DNA of 64,000 nt, taken from NCBI RefSeq assembly GCF_949987535.1, contig NC_080064.1, positions 46,891,937-46,955,936 of the forward strand, given 5' to 3'. A model generated the notes under the pieces. The model was not told the origin of the DNA. It worked only from the letters and a program-made list of their open reading frames with translations, and did no database searches. The position numbers and the translations under genes were made by a program. Origin of the DNA: Balaenoptera acutorostrata. Its lineage: Eukaryota > Chordata > Mammalia > Artiodactyla > Balaenopteridae. Positions 1 to 10,944 of this stretch are shown piece by piece (the stretch's first letter is position 1; every line of letters begins with the position of its first letter).

Positions 1-1680
1 CTGGGCCATGAGTGTAAGAACGTGTGAGGGAGTCAGTGTGTGTCTGTGTGTTGCAGGGAGTGTCGAGCAGCTGTGTGGTAGACGTGTCACTGTCAGTAGG
101 GGTGACTGTGCAGGATTTCTTTCATCTCCCCTCTATGGGTCTGGCTGGGGAGGTCACGGTCCCAGCTGCTGGGCTGTAGAATGGGGTGGGCTGGGGGAGG
201 GGGAGTCCTCTATATATCTGGACAGGAAGTCCTTTACGGGGAGATTGGGTAGCGAAAGATGCCAGGAGATGGGTGATGCGGCCTGACCGTGCAGCCCCTC
301 GCCCATTGTGAGGACAAGGAAGGGAAAACAGATGCAGTGTTTGCACGAGAGATACTGGGGGCCTAGTGGTTATGGGATTATGGAACCAAAGTGGCCATGG
401 AATTCCCAAGTTGGGAAGGCCCTGAGGGATGATCTCTAGAGGACCTTCGTCCCCAGCATAAGATGGGACCTGAGGTCCAGAGGGGGAAAGTCACCTGCCT
501 CTGGTCACATAGACTTGACCTTCACCCAGCGGGGGTCTCAGGGACTTGGACTAGAAAAAGGGAGGGAGAAAGCCACACAGCTGGTAAGAATTGAATGGCT
601 GTGTGAGTGGGAAGGATTGAGGTGGCCAGGGAGGCAGTGGTTCAGCGCACAGACGCCGTATGGTGTCCACTGTCACTCACGTGGTGGGATGGGGCTGGGG
701 GTATTAAATGGGCTGGAGGAGAAGCATCTACCCCCTGGTGGCTGGAACTGTGGGCTCATTGTCCAGCTCCCACAGAGGAAAGGGTCAGAGAGATGCTGTG
801 GAAAGACACTGGGGGCAAACCGCAAAGTGAAGTGGCAGCCCTGTAGAGCAGATGGGGTGAAGCTGGCAGAGGAAGGGCCATCTTGAGCTTTACCAGAGGG
901 ACACTGGGCAAAAAAGTGCCCTCTGGAACAACCCGAGGGCTGAGGCTTGGGTGGTGGGGCTCAGTGACTGATTACCCACTGCGGCTGTGCTCTAAGTCAG
1001 GCTGGCTCACCAGACCCTACACAATCCTAGCTGTACCCGAAACACTCTCTCTCCTTTGAGCCCAGTGTGCTCATCCGGGATCCCCTCCTCTGTTTCTGAG
1101 TTCCTCATTCTCTACACCTCTGCCCACCTGGATCTGGCGTTGGTTCAGGCCTGTGGACTTCTTCCCCCGCCCCTGTCATTGTTTGGGTAGGGATTTCTGT
1201 GAAGGCCCTTCAGATGGTGGCTCATTGGGGCCACCCTGGCTCTGCCTTGAGGGAAGGAAGCTCAATGGAGGCTGAGTTATAGATGTCTGGTCCTGCCCAT
1301 CAGGCATCCCACCACCAAAGACGGATGCAGGGTTGGGGGAACTGTCCTTCAAGCAGTTTACTTGTGGGAGAGACCCCAGGACTGGGTCTGAGGAGCCATG
1401 CCTAGCCTGGTGCAGGAACACTGAGGGAGGAAGATGAGTTCAGTGCCAGGAAGTGCAGTTGGGTTGGAGGCTGGCAGGTCAGATTAAAGGGAGGCAAGCA
1501 GGCCAAGGTCAGCATGACGGAGGTTGAGAGAGCCAAGTGAGGTCTGAGAGAGCAGAGCAGGGTAGCCAGGATCCAGCGCGCAAATGCTGGTCCTCCCAGA
1601 TTGCTCTTTTGCGGGGGGAAGTGAAGGACGAGGGTCTAATCTGTTGGTCATCTGTGAATACATCTCCAGCTAAGAGGAAA
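1..1680. other. unassigned non-coding DNA
   Basis: Moderately GC-rich, G/T-biased DNA. Several short open frames exist on both strands, but none has domain character or plausible splice structure. I recognise no repeat family with confidence. Confidence 0.4.
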
Positions 1681-1689
1681 CAGTAGGTT

Positions 1690-2240
1690 GGATCCTCTGA
1701 GAGGCAGATGCCAAAACAAGGTTAGATATTCAAGAGATTTGTTGGGGAAACGCTTGTGAAGGATAAAGGGGAGAGAGCGGCAGCAGGCAGGGCAAGCCTG
1801 CAGAAGTGATGCGGGACTGCCCCCCGGGGAAAGCAGAGGTGAAAGTTAAGAGGGCTGGACAGGAAGGTCTCAAACCTAAGCTCACGTCTGAGAAAGTTTT
1901 GGCCAGGCTCATATAGCGGTTCCTGAACCAAGTCACCCATTGGAGTTCCCTGCGTCTGTTAGGGGTGGGCGGGCACTTGCTCCGCTGCTGCACCCAGTCG
2001 CTGGCTGTATCTGGTAGGGGTGGGCAGAGGCTTGCTCCCCACTGCCTGCTCCCTTCACTCAGTCATTGGCTGTATCTGGTAGGGTGGGTGGGCACTAGCG
2101 CCCCTGCTGCACTCAGTCATTGGCTGGGAGCTGCCCTGGGAAGCCTGGCCTCAGTACACGTGCTGGTGGATCCAGAGGGGCAACAGTAAGAGCGGGCTTC
2201 CAGAGATCTGGTGGTGCATTTCCATGGTCTCTAAATGGCT
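1690..2240. repeat. probable unclassified interspersed repeat with internal minisatellite
   Basis: The stretch has the texture of a degraded mammalian interspersed repeat and contains a short tandem array (1955-2127, listed separately). I cannot name the family. No coding character is seen. Confidence 0.3.
1955..2127 (+). repeat. minisatellite, about 3 copies of a 52-65 bp unit
   Basis: Three consecutive units begin ctgttagggg/ctggtagggg/ctggtagggt and end in cagtcRYtggctg. They lie at about 1955-2010, 2011-2075 and 2076-2127. Units differ by small indels and substitutions, so the array is old or evolving slowly. Confidence 0.75.
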
Positions 2241-2399
2241 TAAAAGAGGCTGAGGGACGTGTCTCCGAATCACTTCCAGGGGCACATTATCTTCATATTG
2301 CCACTTCCAAATGCTCATTGGCGTTTAGAGTTATTTAATCCAATTCACCTGGCACAGGAAGGGAAGTGGGTGGGGAAATCAAGAAGAAAGAAGGGTCTT

Positions 2400-2820
2400 A
2401 CAGTTGTAAAGCACTGGTCTCCAAGAATGGAGACCTGCGTTCTCAGGTTCTGTCACTAACTCTCTCTGCAAGCAAAAGCAAGCCATCTTCCCTCCGTGGG
2501 CTCATTTCTGCATTTGTAGATGGGGGGTAATAGTAATCTACACCTCCTAGACATGTTGTGAGGATAAAAGAAAATTGTGGATGTGAAAGTTTGCTTTTAG
2601 CAGAAAAGAACTGTATGGTTATGTGTGGACAGACAGCATTCTGCCTATGGAATATGTTTCTCTCTAAATAAACTCTCTCTCTCAAAAAAAGAACCGTACA
2701 GATACGTGGTATTATATGAACATTATTAATAGGGGTGGGCTGGGGTTATTATGATGAGTAAATAAGTTATTTCATGTGACATGCTTAGCCAGGCACAAAG
2801 GCTTAATAAAAATTAGCTGC
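2400..2820 (+). repeat. MIR SINE, interrupted by a short A-tailed insert
   Basis: MIR-like order is visible: 'gttctgtcactaac', then 'catttgtagatggggggtaa', then 'ttgtgaggataaaag', then the 3' end 'gccaggcacaaaggcttaat'. A short insert carrying AATAAA and an A run lies inside at about 2620-2690, between two similar A-rich stretches. Confidence 0.55.
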
Positions 2821-3009
2821 TATTTTTTTTTCACCCCACAATTTGGTCAAGGGCCAGTTCTATTCAGGGATAATTCTTGAATGAGTTTAGGCCTAAACGG
2901 TTTTCCTCAGGAAATCTGAACTCAGAGCTGCTGCTCAGGGCTCACTCTGTCCTGGCTGAGCTTCCACTTCCTGTGCCAGCGTTTGCTGGGATTCGGGAGG
3001 CTCTGTGGA

Positions 3010-3150
3010 GAGAGGCTGCAGTTTCATATTTAATGTTGTCTCTGCTCCTCCACCTCCGTGAAGTAGGCACTGTTAGTACCTCTGTTTACAGAACAGCTCA
3101 GAGAGGTGAAGCGTCTTGTCCAAGGTCACAGAGCAGGCCTCAGTCACAGC
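3010..3150 (-). repeat. MIR SINE fragment
   Basis: The reverse complement reads as the MIR core: 'gaccttggacaagacgctt' followed by 'cacctctctgagctg'. Old and diverged, non-coding. Confidence 0.55.
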
Positions 3151-3624
3151 TCAGAGCTCTCTGGAGCAGGAGCCATCAGGCTGAATACCCCCTCTCAGGA
3201 GTGTGAAAAATGGGCTAGGTGTGTCAAGGGCCTGGCAGAGTGGTGGTACAGGCAGGTTCGGCAAACAGCTATTATTTCAGTCCCCGTCTGCCCCGGGTGT
3301 GGGTAGCTGCTCCTCAAAAGCTTCCTGAGTCCTTCGTTGCCCGTCCTTACCAGAGGTGCCACGTTACACATCCTTACACAGAATATGACCGCTCTGTCAG
3401 AAGGCCAGCTTGCTCCGTTGGTGTGTTCCTGGCGTGGCTGCCTGGCAATGCTGCCTTTGAGGCCTCTTGCCTTCTGGGAGGGAAGTTCCAGCTGGTTGGG
3501 CTGCTGCCCGCTAGCCCAAGGGCTGTATGCAAGGAGAGGGCATTTTTAATAGTTCTTTGGCATATTTTCTGGCCCCCAATATTTTTAAAGCAAATTTCTC
3601 TCTCAGTTGGCTCTCCCTCCTGCA

Positions 3625-3680
3625 TTCATTGATTCATTCAACAAACTTATTGAACACAAACAACACCACCACCAGCGCTC
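3625..3680 (-). repeat. L2 LINE 3' end fragment
   Basis: 'attcattgattcattcaaca' followed by 'ctactgagtgctt' is the reverse complement of the L2 3' terminus with its TGAATGAA repeats. Confidence 0.45.
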
Positions 3681-3744
3681 ACAACATCTACTGAGTGCTT
3701 TTATGTTCTCGGATCCATGATGACTACAAGGAAAACAAGACTAG

Positions 3745-3990
3745 AATAATCACTGTTGAGCTCTTACTCTGGGCAAGGCAGCAAGCCGAGCGCTTTGCAT
3801 CATGACCCTTCCCATCTTTAAGCAGCCCTGTGAGGTGGATGCTATTATCCCCTCGGTACAGAGAAGGAAGCTGAGGTGGAAAGAAGTGGAGCAACTTGCC
3901 TGAGGACACACAATTAATAAATATTGGCACCAGATTCAGACTTTCTGACTCCCAGACCCAGGCTCTTAACCACTACACTGACTCTTCTAA
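3745..3990 (-). repeat. MIR SINE, nearly full length
   Basis: The minus strand carries the full MIR order. On plus this is seen as 'gagctcttactctgggcaag', 'gctattatcccc', 'cttgcctgaggacacacaa' and 'ggctcttaaccactacac', the last being the tRNA-like head. Confidence 0.7.
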
Positions 3991-4059
3991 GGGCGTGTGT
4001 TTCTTAAGAGATGGATGTTTTAACATTTAGCTATGCAAAAAAAGTAATCTTTAGAATCA

Positions 4060-4120
4060 TTTAGGTCCAGATTCAATCGCAGATCCACCAGTAACTAGTT
4101 GTGTAACCTTGGGTAAATTT
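4060..4120 (+). repeat. MIR fragment
   Basis: 'ccaccagtaactagttgtgt' followed by 'aaccttgggtaaattt' matches the MIR head/core region. Only about 60 bases are recognisable. Confidence 0.5.
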
Positions 4121-4139
4121 GTGGGGGAAAACCCCACAA

Positions 4140-4420
4140 AACTTCAACTATTGAGCACCGTAACTAGTGCCCTTCTAAGTGCTGTATATACAGCCACACC
4201 CTGGAGAGATTGCGTGTTGGGTTCCAGACCACCGCAGTACAGTGAATATCACAATAAAGCCAGTCACACAAATTTTTTGCTTCCCTGGTGCATATAAAAT
4301 TTATGTTTACACTGTATTAGTTAAAAATAATTATTTGAACTTTATTTACATTCTACAGAAGAAGGAACTGAAGCTCAGAGAGGTTAAGTAACTTCCTCTA
4401 AGCATATCAGTCAAGGTCCA
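4140..4420 (-). repeat. MIR SINE split by a Tigger1 end
   Basis: Left part (to about 4190): 'attgagcaccgtaactagtg', 'aagtgctgta'. Right part (from about 4345): 'acagaagaaggaactgaagc' and 'tcagagaggttaagtaactt'. Together they read as one minus-strand MIR interrupted by the DNA transposon fragment at 4191-4320. Confidence 0.6.
4191..4320 (+). mobile_element. Tigger1 (Tc1/mariner, pogo group) terminal fragment
   Basis: The start 'cagccacaccctggagagat' matches the Tigger1 terminal inverted repeat after a few substitutions. It is followed by 'ttccagaccaccgcagtaca', 'cagtcacacaaattttttgc' and 'gcatataaaatttatgttta', which run in Tigger1 order. It sits directly after TATA, fitting TA-target insertion. 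Only one terminus of about 130 bp is present and no transposase sequence remains. Family assignment is from memory of the consensus. Confidence 0.75.
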
Positions 4421-4616
4421 GTCAGAAGATAGAAACTATACAATAATTTGAATGGAGAAAGGTTAATATAAAGAATTGTAAACTAGTTGCAGGGCATATT
4501 AACTACTGAGGGGTAAAGATAACAGTAAAGAACGCAGAAGTAGAGGATGTAAGGAGCACTGTCTTCCTCTAGGGTGGAGGCAGGGTACCTGCGAAATAAT
4601 AAGAAATATATATATA
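4421..4616. other. unassigned non-coding DNA
   Basis: AT-rich sequence between the split MIR and the LTR. Nothing specific recognised. Confidence 0.4.
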
Positions 4617-5428
4617 TTGTTCTCTGCCCTGAATCCTAATACAGAGTTCCTAAAGTCCTATAATTTCCTGAATGATGGAGGAGATAGGAGTGCCTCACCT
4701 AAAGCTCCTAAATCCCTTGGAATTTTCTGGGTGATAGGAGTGTCTTTTGTTCTAATGATGCCACTCTTGGGAGGCTCCTGTATGGGGTCTGGTCACCTGA
4801 AAGACCAAGCATGATTAAGAAGCTTGGAACTTTCAGCACTACCCTCCACCCTCTGGGAAGGGGTGAGGAGTGAGGGGTTGGAGATTGAGTTAATTAATAA
4901 TCAATCATGCCTGTGTGATGAAGCCTCCATAAAAAAAAATCCCTGAACTATGGTGTTGGGAGAACATCCGGGTTGGTGAACATATCCACATTCCAAAACG
5001 GTGGTGCACGACGCACCCCAACTCTACGGGGACAGAAGTGCCTGCACGCAAAACACTTGTAGATCTTACCCTATGTACCTCTTTATCTGGCTGTTCATCT
5101 ATATCCTTAATTGTGTCCTTTATAATAAACTGCAAATGTAAGTAAGTGTTTCCCTGAGTTCTGTGGGCCATTATAGGACATGATCAAGCCTGAGCAGGGG
5201 CTTGTGGTAACCCCTAATTCCTAGCCAGTTGGTCAGAAGTATAGGTGAGTACCTGGGACTTGTGATTGGCATCTGAAGCCACGAGACAGTCTTGTGGGAT
5301 TGTGCCCTGAACCTGTGCGTCTGCACTAGCTTCAGATAGTTAATGTCATAGCTGAACCGTAGCACACCCAGGTGGTGTCTGAGCATTGGAGAATCAGTTG
5401 GTGTCCCCCGCCTCCTCCCACTCCCACA
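4617..5428 (+). mobile_element. solo or 5' LTR of an ERVL-like endogenous retrovirus
   Basis: An approximately 810-bp unit with LTR architecture on the plus strand. It starts near a TG, has a polyadenylation signal inside 'ttataataaactgcaa' at about 5120, a T/G-rich run 'gtttccctgagttctgtggg' and a CA end ('cccaca'). Two bases later comes a sequence complementary to the 3' end of tRNA-Leu (5431-5446), the primer type used by ERVL. Wording such as 'atgaagcctccataaaaa' and 'gattggcatctgaag' is shared by MER21-type mammalian LTRs as I remember them. Subfamily is not certain. It is an ancient, inactive copy. Confidence 0.65.
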
Positions 5429-5430
5429 TT

Positions 5431-5446
5431 TGGTGTCAGAAGTGCT
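5431..5446 (+). promoter_or_regulatory. tRNA-Leu primer-binding site of the ERVL-like element
   Basis: 'tggtgtcagaagtgctg' directly follows the LTR. TGGTGTCAGAAGTG is the complement of the tRNA-Leu 3' end, which typically primes ERVL reverse transcription. Confidence 0.6.
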
Positions 5447-6050
5447 GTGAGTCGAGGACAACACGGGCATTTTCTTTTAGTATGCAAGGAAGGAACAAAT
5501 TTGGAAGAGGATCCCTTCTCCCTGGGCTGAGATTCAGACCTCAGTGGAGAGGGTGTGAGTTAGTCCACTGGATGGTGGAGAGGTTCGCTGAGGTGCCACA
5601 AGTGGGAAACCGGATCCTGGGATGCCAACAGAACTCTCTAGGGACCTGCCTTCTGGGGTGTGATTAAGATCCCCTGAGGGGCTGATTGGGAGAGTGCTGC
5701 TGACGTTTGCAGTGGAGTTGCCTTCTGGGGTGCTGGTGAAACTTGCTGAGGTGTGAGCACCGTTGAGATTGGGTGTCCTTTACATGCTGGTTGCTATTCA
5801 CCACAGGAGCAAGAAGAAAGCAAGCACACGGAGCCAGGAAGAAAAGACCCTTCCTCCTGTAGCACCCTCGAGTGCCCTCTACTGACAAAGCTTAACATTG
5901 TATGTCCACTGACAAAGGAGAAATGTTCACAGGGTCCATCTTCAGCATCACAAAGCTGGGCGATGTGAAGGTGAGTACGGAACTGAAAGGCAGTACATTG
6001 ATAACTGGCCCGGTAAGTATTATAACCTAGTAAAATCCAGGTTTATCTGA
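5447..6050 (+). other. possible ERV internal remnant and unassigned DNA
   Basis: The first few hundred bases after the primer-binding site could be retroviral leader, but no gag/pol reading frame or motif is recognisable. From about 5860, 'gtgccctctactgacaaagc' resembles another old interspersed repeat I cannot name. Confidence 0.3.
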
Positions 6051-6054
6051 CGCC

Positions 6055-6230
6055 AAAGCCCCAATTCTTTCAACAATAACACTGACCTTTTCTGACCTTC
6101 AGTTTTCCCATCTCTAAACTGGCAACAACTGTGCTTGTCTCACAGGGATGCTGTGTGTATTAAATAAGATGAGGTACGTATAGATCTGGAACACTGTAGA
6201 GGCTCAGTGAGAGTTAGTTGGTCTACCTGA
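6055..6230 (+). repeat. MIR SINE
   Basis: 'cccatctctaaactggcaac' is followed by 'ctcacagggatgctgtgtgt' and 'aacactgtagaggctcagtg', the central and 3' order of MIR on plus. Confidence 0.6.
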
Positions 6231-6460
6231 CAGATAAATGATAATTTATCAGTGGCACTGCTTGTGATTCATACAGTTGTTTTGTATCACTTTCACTGAC
6301 TTTATAACATCCGGAGTCTTCTGTAAATTACAGTATTACTTTGTAGGCCATTTGCATCGTGTATTTCTTGTATTATTAGATGTGGCAGATTTGACCATGG
6401 AAGAAAGGCCATCTTCCCATCACATCCTCTTCTTTGTGGGTCATACTGTTCAGTGTCAAA

Positions 6461-6462
<2 letters not shown>
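6231..6462. other. unassigned non-coding DNA
   Basis: AT-rich, no recognised element. Confidence 0.4.
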
Positions 6463-6507
<45 letters not shown>

Positions 6508-6513
6508 TGTGTG
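6463..6513 (+). repeat. (TG)n microsatellite
   Basis: About 20 uninterrupted TG dinucleotides, then one T interruption. The open frames that cross it on both strands are artefacts of the dinucleotide repeat. Confidence 0.95.
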
Positions 6514-7019
6514 CTGCTCTTTGAATGAGGGTCACCTTTACAGGTGGGGAGTACGTTACTGAAAGTTTCATGTTCAATCTTTGCTTCCTTACTTGACCTC
6601 ATAACTGTGGGAATTCTGATAATCACTACTCAGGCATTGAAGACATCCTATAGAAGTCTGTTTCTCAGAGCTTGTACCTTTCCCATCATTTCTTATACCA
6701 GCACCCAGGGGGCCCTTAGGGACCCTCTTTGTCTCCTGAATCTAATAAATGTCCCTTGTGCTAAAGGTTGACCAAGAGCCTTTGGTCGTTTGCAAGGGAG
6801 CCCTGGCCTTCTAGTGGGGCCCAAGCCATCCTGTCTGGCGTGTGGTTTTGTGGGACAAAGAACACGTCATCTCTTTTGTTCCTTTCTATCTTCCAGGCCA
6901 CACTTTATACACAATAATAGAATGTTGGAACAGGGGTGGGTGACATACTATGTTCCAAACAAAATTTATCAGGGGTCTACCCTGAAATTTTTCACGTGTT
7001 CTGACATTTGACATTTCAC
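6514..7019. other. unassigned non-coding DNA
   Basis: No recognised element. A short direct repeat, 'ttcacgtgttctgacattt', occurs twice at about 6992-7032. Confidence 0.4.
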
Positions 7020-7260
7020 GTGTTCTGACATTTCACAGCTTTCCTTTGAGGTTGCTGGATATTTTTGTCCTTATTTTAGTGATGGGGCTCAGAGAAAGTG
7101 ACTTGTTTCAGGTCTCCCAGCTGAGGAGTAGAGCTGGGATAAGGACTGCGGTATCCAACCCTTAACTCCAGGCTCTTTCCCCCAGTTTACAGATGAGGAG
7201 ACTGAGGCCCCAAGATGGGAAAGGACTTTCCCAGAGGCACATCAGCAGGTCAGTGGACCC
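7020..7260 (-). repeat. two adjacent MIR fragments
   Basis: Two minus-strand MIR-like cores in succession. The first has 'gatggggctcagagaaagtg' and 'ctgaggagtagagctggg'. The second has 'agtttacagatgaggagact', 'gaggccccaaga' and 'cacatcagcaggtcag'. Confidence 0.6.
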
Positions 7261-7699
7261 AACCCAGACCCTAAGCACTCTCATTCCCTGTTCATCTACT
7301 TTCCTGCTCAGACTGGTTATTGAGCTATTGTTTTAGGAAAGGAAAACAAATTTCATATGAAGTGATTTAAAAACTTTCAGGCTCTTCCTCAGTTGCACAA
7401 CCAAAAGCTCCATGTTATTTACAAATGTTATTTTTTAAGGCATTTAAGACGTCCAGTGATACATTTACTTCATTACTGAATTGGCAATGTGCAGTAACTA
7501 AAAATTCATCTGATTCATCAAACTTTCAACACCCTTTGACATAGGGACTATATCGTACTGAGATTTCATTGTCCTGGAACAGCCACAAACATTTATATGT
7601 GATCAAAGAGAAGAAGTGTCTGTCCAGAAGCCAGGTTTTCTGATTCTGAGCCCAGTGCCCTGGCTCATTTGCTTTATTAAAGAATGTTATATTTTTTAC
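7261..7699. other. unassigned non-coding DNA
   Basis: AT-rich. No recognised element. Confidence 0.4.
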
Positions 7700-7830
7700 T
7701 GACTAACATGATGGCTATAATTACCCAGTGCTTTGAACTTTACCTTGCATGTATTAACTCATCTAATCCTGAGAACAATCCCCTGTCGTAGATATCATTA
7801 TCATTCCTATTTTACAGAGATATTCACAAG
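7700..7830 (-). repeat. MIR fragment
   Basis: 'catgtattaactcatctaat', 'cctgagaacaatccc' and 'attcctattttacagag' are the reverse complement of the MIR central and 3' part. Confidence 0.55.
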
Positions 7831-7987
7831 GGGATATATTGATAATATTAAACACTTATATATTGTCTAGTCTTTGTAAAGGTTTATTTTCTACTTTTAA
7901 CCCTTGAATCATCTACTCCCCGTGGGGTTCCTTCATGTCCCAAGATATTTGTATACTATGCATCGATAATGCACAAGGCCTCAGTTA

Positions 7988-8830
7988 AGATACTTTGAGT
8001 TCAAGTGATTGAACATCTATCTAATAGTGGCTTAAGAAGTAGGCAGTTTCCCATTTTTAGCAACATGGATGTACCTAGAGATTATCATACTACGTGAAGT
8101 AAGTCAGATAGAGAAAGACAAATAACATATGATATCACTTATATGTGGAATCTAAAAAAATGATACAAACGAACTTACTTACAAAACAGAAATAGACTCA
8201 CAGACATAGAAAACAAACTTATGGTTACCAAAGGGGAAAGGGGGGAGGAGGGATAAATTGGGAGGAGGGATAAATTGTACACACTATTACATATACAATA
8301 GATAAACAACAAGGACCTACTGAATAGCACACAGAACTATATTCAATATCTTGTAATAACTTATAAAGGAAAAGAATCTGAAAAAGAGTATATGTGTATC
8401 CAGTTTTATATATGTATTTGAATCACTTTGCTGTACACCTAAAACATTGTAAATCAACTATACTTCAATAAAAAAAAGAAGTAGGCAGTTCCAGGCTGGT
8501 TCAGGGACCAAACAACCAAAATCAAAACAAACCAAAACCCCAAAACAAAACCAGCCTCTTTCCACCCTTCAGTTCCTCTTTCCTCAGAACACTGACTTTT
8601 GTCTTCAGGCTTGTTGCCTTATGATTTAAATAGAGCTACTTCAGCCTCAGTCCTCAAATGACTATTTTCAAAGGTAGGAAGCCAAGGGATGCCACAGTAG
8701 CATCTCTCTATCAAGTGAGGACATCTTCCCCTAGAAGCCCTCCAGTAAGTTTCTCCATATAGATCACTGAGTTGAACTGAGTCACATGGCCACTGCTAGT
8801 TGCAAGGAAGACTAGGGAAACACGAACCTC
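7988..8830 (+). repeat. unclassified interspersed repeat split by an L1 tail
   Basis: The left part ends 'aatagtggcttaagaagtag'. The right part (8491-8830) ends in 'gagtcacatggccactgcta', a wording that also occurs in other mammalian repeats near 'ctagctgcaaggaagctggg'. The two parts are separated by the TSD-flanked L1 at 8049-8475. I cannot name the family. Confidence 0.4.
8049..8475 (+). mobile_element. 5'-truncated L1 (3'UTR end) with 15-bp TSD
   Basis: The sequence is an L1 tail: 'cacttatatgtggaatctaa' (ORF2 C-terminal end region), a G-rich tract (8234-8265), then 'gtaaatcaactatacttcaa' and taaaaaaaa. A perfect 15-bp direct repeat, aagaagtaggcagtt, flanks it at 8034-8048 and 8476-8490. 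The 5' junction tt/aaga fits an L1 endonuclease site. Confidence 0.9.
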
Positions 8831-8840
8831 TGTGTGTGTG

Positions 8841-9739
8841 TAGATGTCAGCATGAAAAAGGTGGGAAGGAAATGTCTATTGGGTATTCAAACAGCAGTTT
8901 CCATCACACATGATAAATTGGTAGTGGATATTTATCTTTTAATGTGGTCTCCAGGGGCTACTGAGCCATTGCATTTATTTAATTCTCAGAACAACATTGG
9001 GAAGTTGCTGAGTCACATGGTGGAAGTTCAAGAGCTAAATATGGTTACTCTGAGGTGTCATAATTCTATGATTGAACAATGCGTGGTGTATCAGGATGCT
9101 TTCTGCTGTATAGAACAGCCACCTTTCCTGTGAGGTTTTGTGTGAGTTTGAGTGCCACTTCTTGCCCTTGCCCTTGTCCAATAGTTAATTTTAGCTGAAG
9201 AGTGTAGGTAGAACAAAGGGGCCATATTCATTTCATAAAATGAGATCAGCAATGAGATGAACTCCCTTAGAGACAGGATTTGTTTCAGGACCAAAGAAGG
9301 AAGAACAGGTGTGTAAAGAGGGTCTTAACACTATCCTTGAGGGAGGGCTGGCTGGGGGACATCTCTGGGAACTTGGCCCTTCTCTCCTAGGAAAATGCCT
9401 CCCACACTGTTGGCCTCTCCTGGGAACCCTCACAGAGCGAGAGCTCTCTCCACAGATTCATCCTTAGAAACTGCAAAGCAGATGTTTGCTTTGAGGAGGT
9501 AAAAGTTTACCCTTCTGTCTTATTTTCAAAGGTCAGCAGAAAGGACTGTAAGATCTTGCCTGATTGATTTAGAGGACAGTTTGCTGCTGAGCCCTAGGAC
9601 TCATAGCCCATTTGCTACCACCTGTCTGCTTCTCTGATGGGCAAAGCTGTTTCTTTTGGGGAGGTCTGCGGGGGTGGGGAGCAGAGTCCTTTCTTCCCCT
9701 CTAGAGCTTGGTGCTCACTCTGCATGGTGAAGACAGCAC
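8841..9739. other. unassigned non-coding DNA
   Basis: Mixed sequence; nothing specific recognised. An open frame of 99 codons at 8834-9133 has no recognisable domain. Confidence 0.4.
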
Positions 9740-9969
9740 AATGTAGCAGACTTTCTGGGAACAGCCACCTTCTCGTGCCTGGCATTGAACCCAGGTATGG
9801 CCATGAGAGCGGAAGGACACCTGACGGGGCGCCAGGGCTCTAGCACTGACCCATCTGGCAGGCACACGTGCAGGGAGCACCTGCTCTGTGCCAAGTACCA
9901 CGCTAGGGGTCAGCCTGGGAGGAGAGTCAGGCTTCCCACCTCCACATCCAGTGCCCTTTGCCCTATTCA

Positions 9970-10130
9970 TGCGAAAAGAAGCAAGGCGATTAACATGGAG
10001 CACATTCTACATGCAAGACATTGTGGTACTGTTCCATTTTATTGGTGAAGAAATGGAAGGTCAAGAGTGTGAAGTCCATGTGCACAGCCGTGCAGGTAGG
10101 AGGTGGTGAAGTCAAGGAGGGAACCCAGAG
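9970..10130 (-). repeat. MIR fragment
   Basis: 'ggagcacattctacatgcaa', 'ccattttattggtgaagaaa' and 'tggaaggtcaagagtg' fit the reverse complement of the MIR centre and head. Confidence 0.5.
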
Positions 10131-10582
10131 TAGTCTGCTCCGAAATTTACCCTCGTCTCAAGTCACCCAATAAGCTCAGCTCAGAATGGCGACTCACTTG
10201 TCGTTCTCTCTCTGAGGAGTTTGGACCTTATCTTGGGCATACTTGGAGACACTTACAGGGAGAGAGGTTAGATTTTCAGTGCTAAGGAAATCCCTTTGAA
10301 ATCTTTCTGTGTGTGGCTTTGGAGGGGTTGGTATGAGACTGCTGCTGGGGAAATCTGAAGGAGACAGTGTATCTAGGGCAGAGGTGATACGGAGGAGATA
10401 GGGTGGTGGGACAGAGGATGTAGAATCCGTAGGACTTGGTGAGGACTGATTGGATGTGGTGGGTGTGAGTGGGAGGAAGGCACTGCAACATCTAGACCAC
10501 ATGTTAGCATTTTGCATAACATTCTTATAATCAGCACAGCACCTCACTCATATTATACTTCCTACAAATTGCATTGGCTTTC
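10131..10582. other. unassigned non-coding DNA
   Basis: Purine-rich stretch (10330-10480). Nothing recognised. Confidence 0.4.
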
Positions 10583-10944
10583 GCTTTGGACTGAATGCCT
10601 ATGTGCCCCAGAATTCATATATTGAAACCTAATCCCCAGTGTAACGGTATTTGGAGGTAGAGCTTTGGGGGAAGTAATTAGGTTGTAATGGCAGGGCCTT
10701 CATGAATGGGATTAGTGCCCTTAAAAAAGAGACCCCAGAGAGATCCCTCATCCCTTCCACCATGTGAGGACTCAGCGAAAAGCCATCTGTGAACCAAGAA
10801 GTGGGCTCTCACCAGACATCAAATCTGCCAGCACCTTGATCTTGGATGGCCCGGCCTCTGGAACTGTGAGAAATAAATTTCTATTGTTTATAAGTGATTC
10901 AGTCTATGGCATTTTATTAGAGCAGGCTGAATCGACTAAGAGAG
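10583..10944 (+). mobile_element. MaLR (MLT1-like) solo LTR
   Basis: It has the order typical of mammalian ERVL-MaLR LTRs: 'ggactgaatgcctatgtg', 'cagaattcatatattgaaac', 'gggattagtgccctt', 'ccatgtgaggactcagcg', 'ccttgatcttggatgg', the polyadenylation signal in 'gtgagaaataaatttct', and an end near 'gaatcgactaagaga'. No internal region is present, so it is a solo LTR. Confidence 0.8.

Noticed and set aside
6302..6577. Open frames with Thr-His or Val-Cys runs
   Set aside because: They are dinucleotide-repeat artefacts of the TG tract; the same applies at 63577-63976 and 60100-60460.
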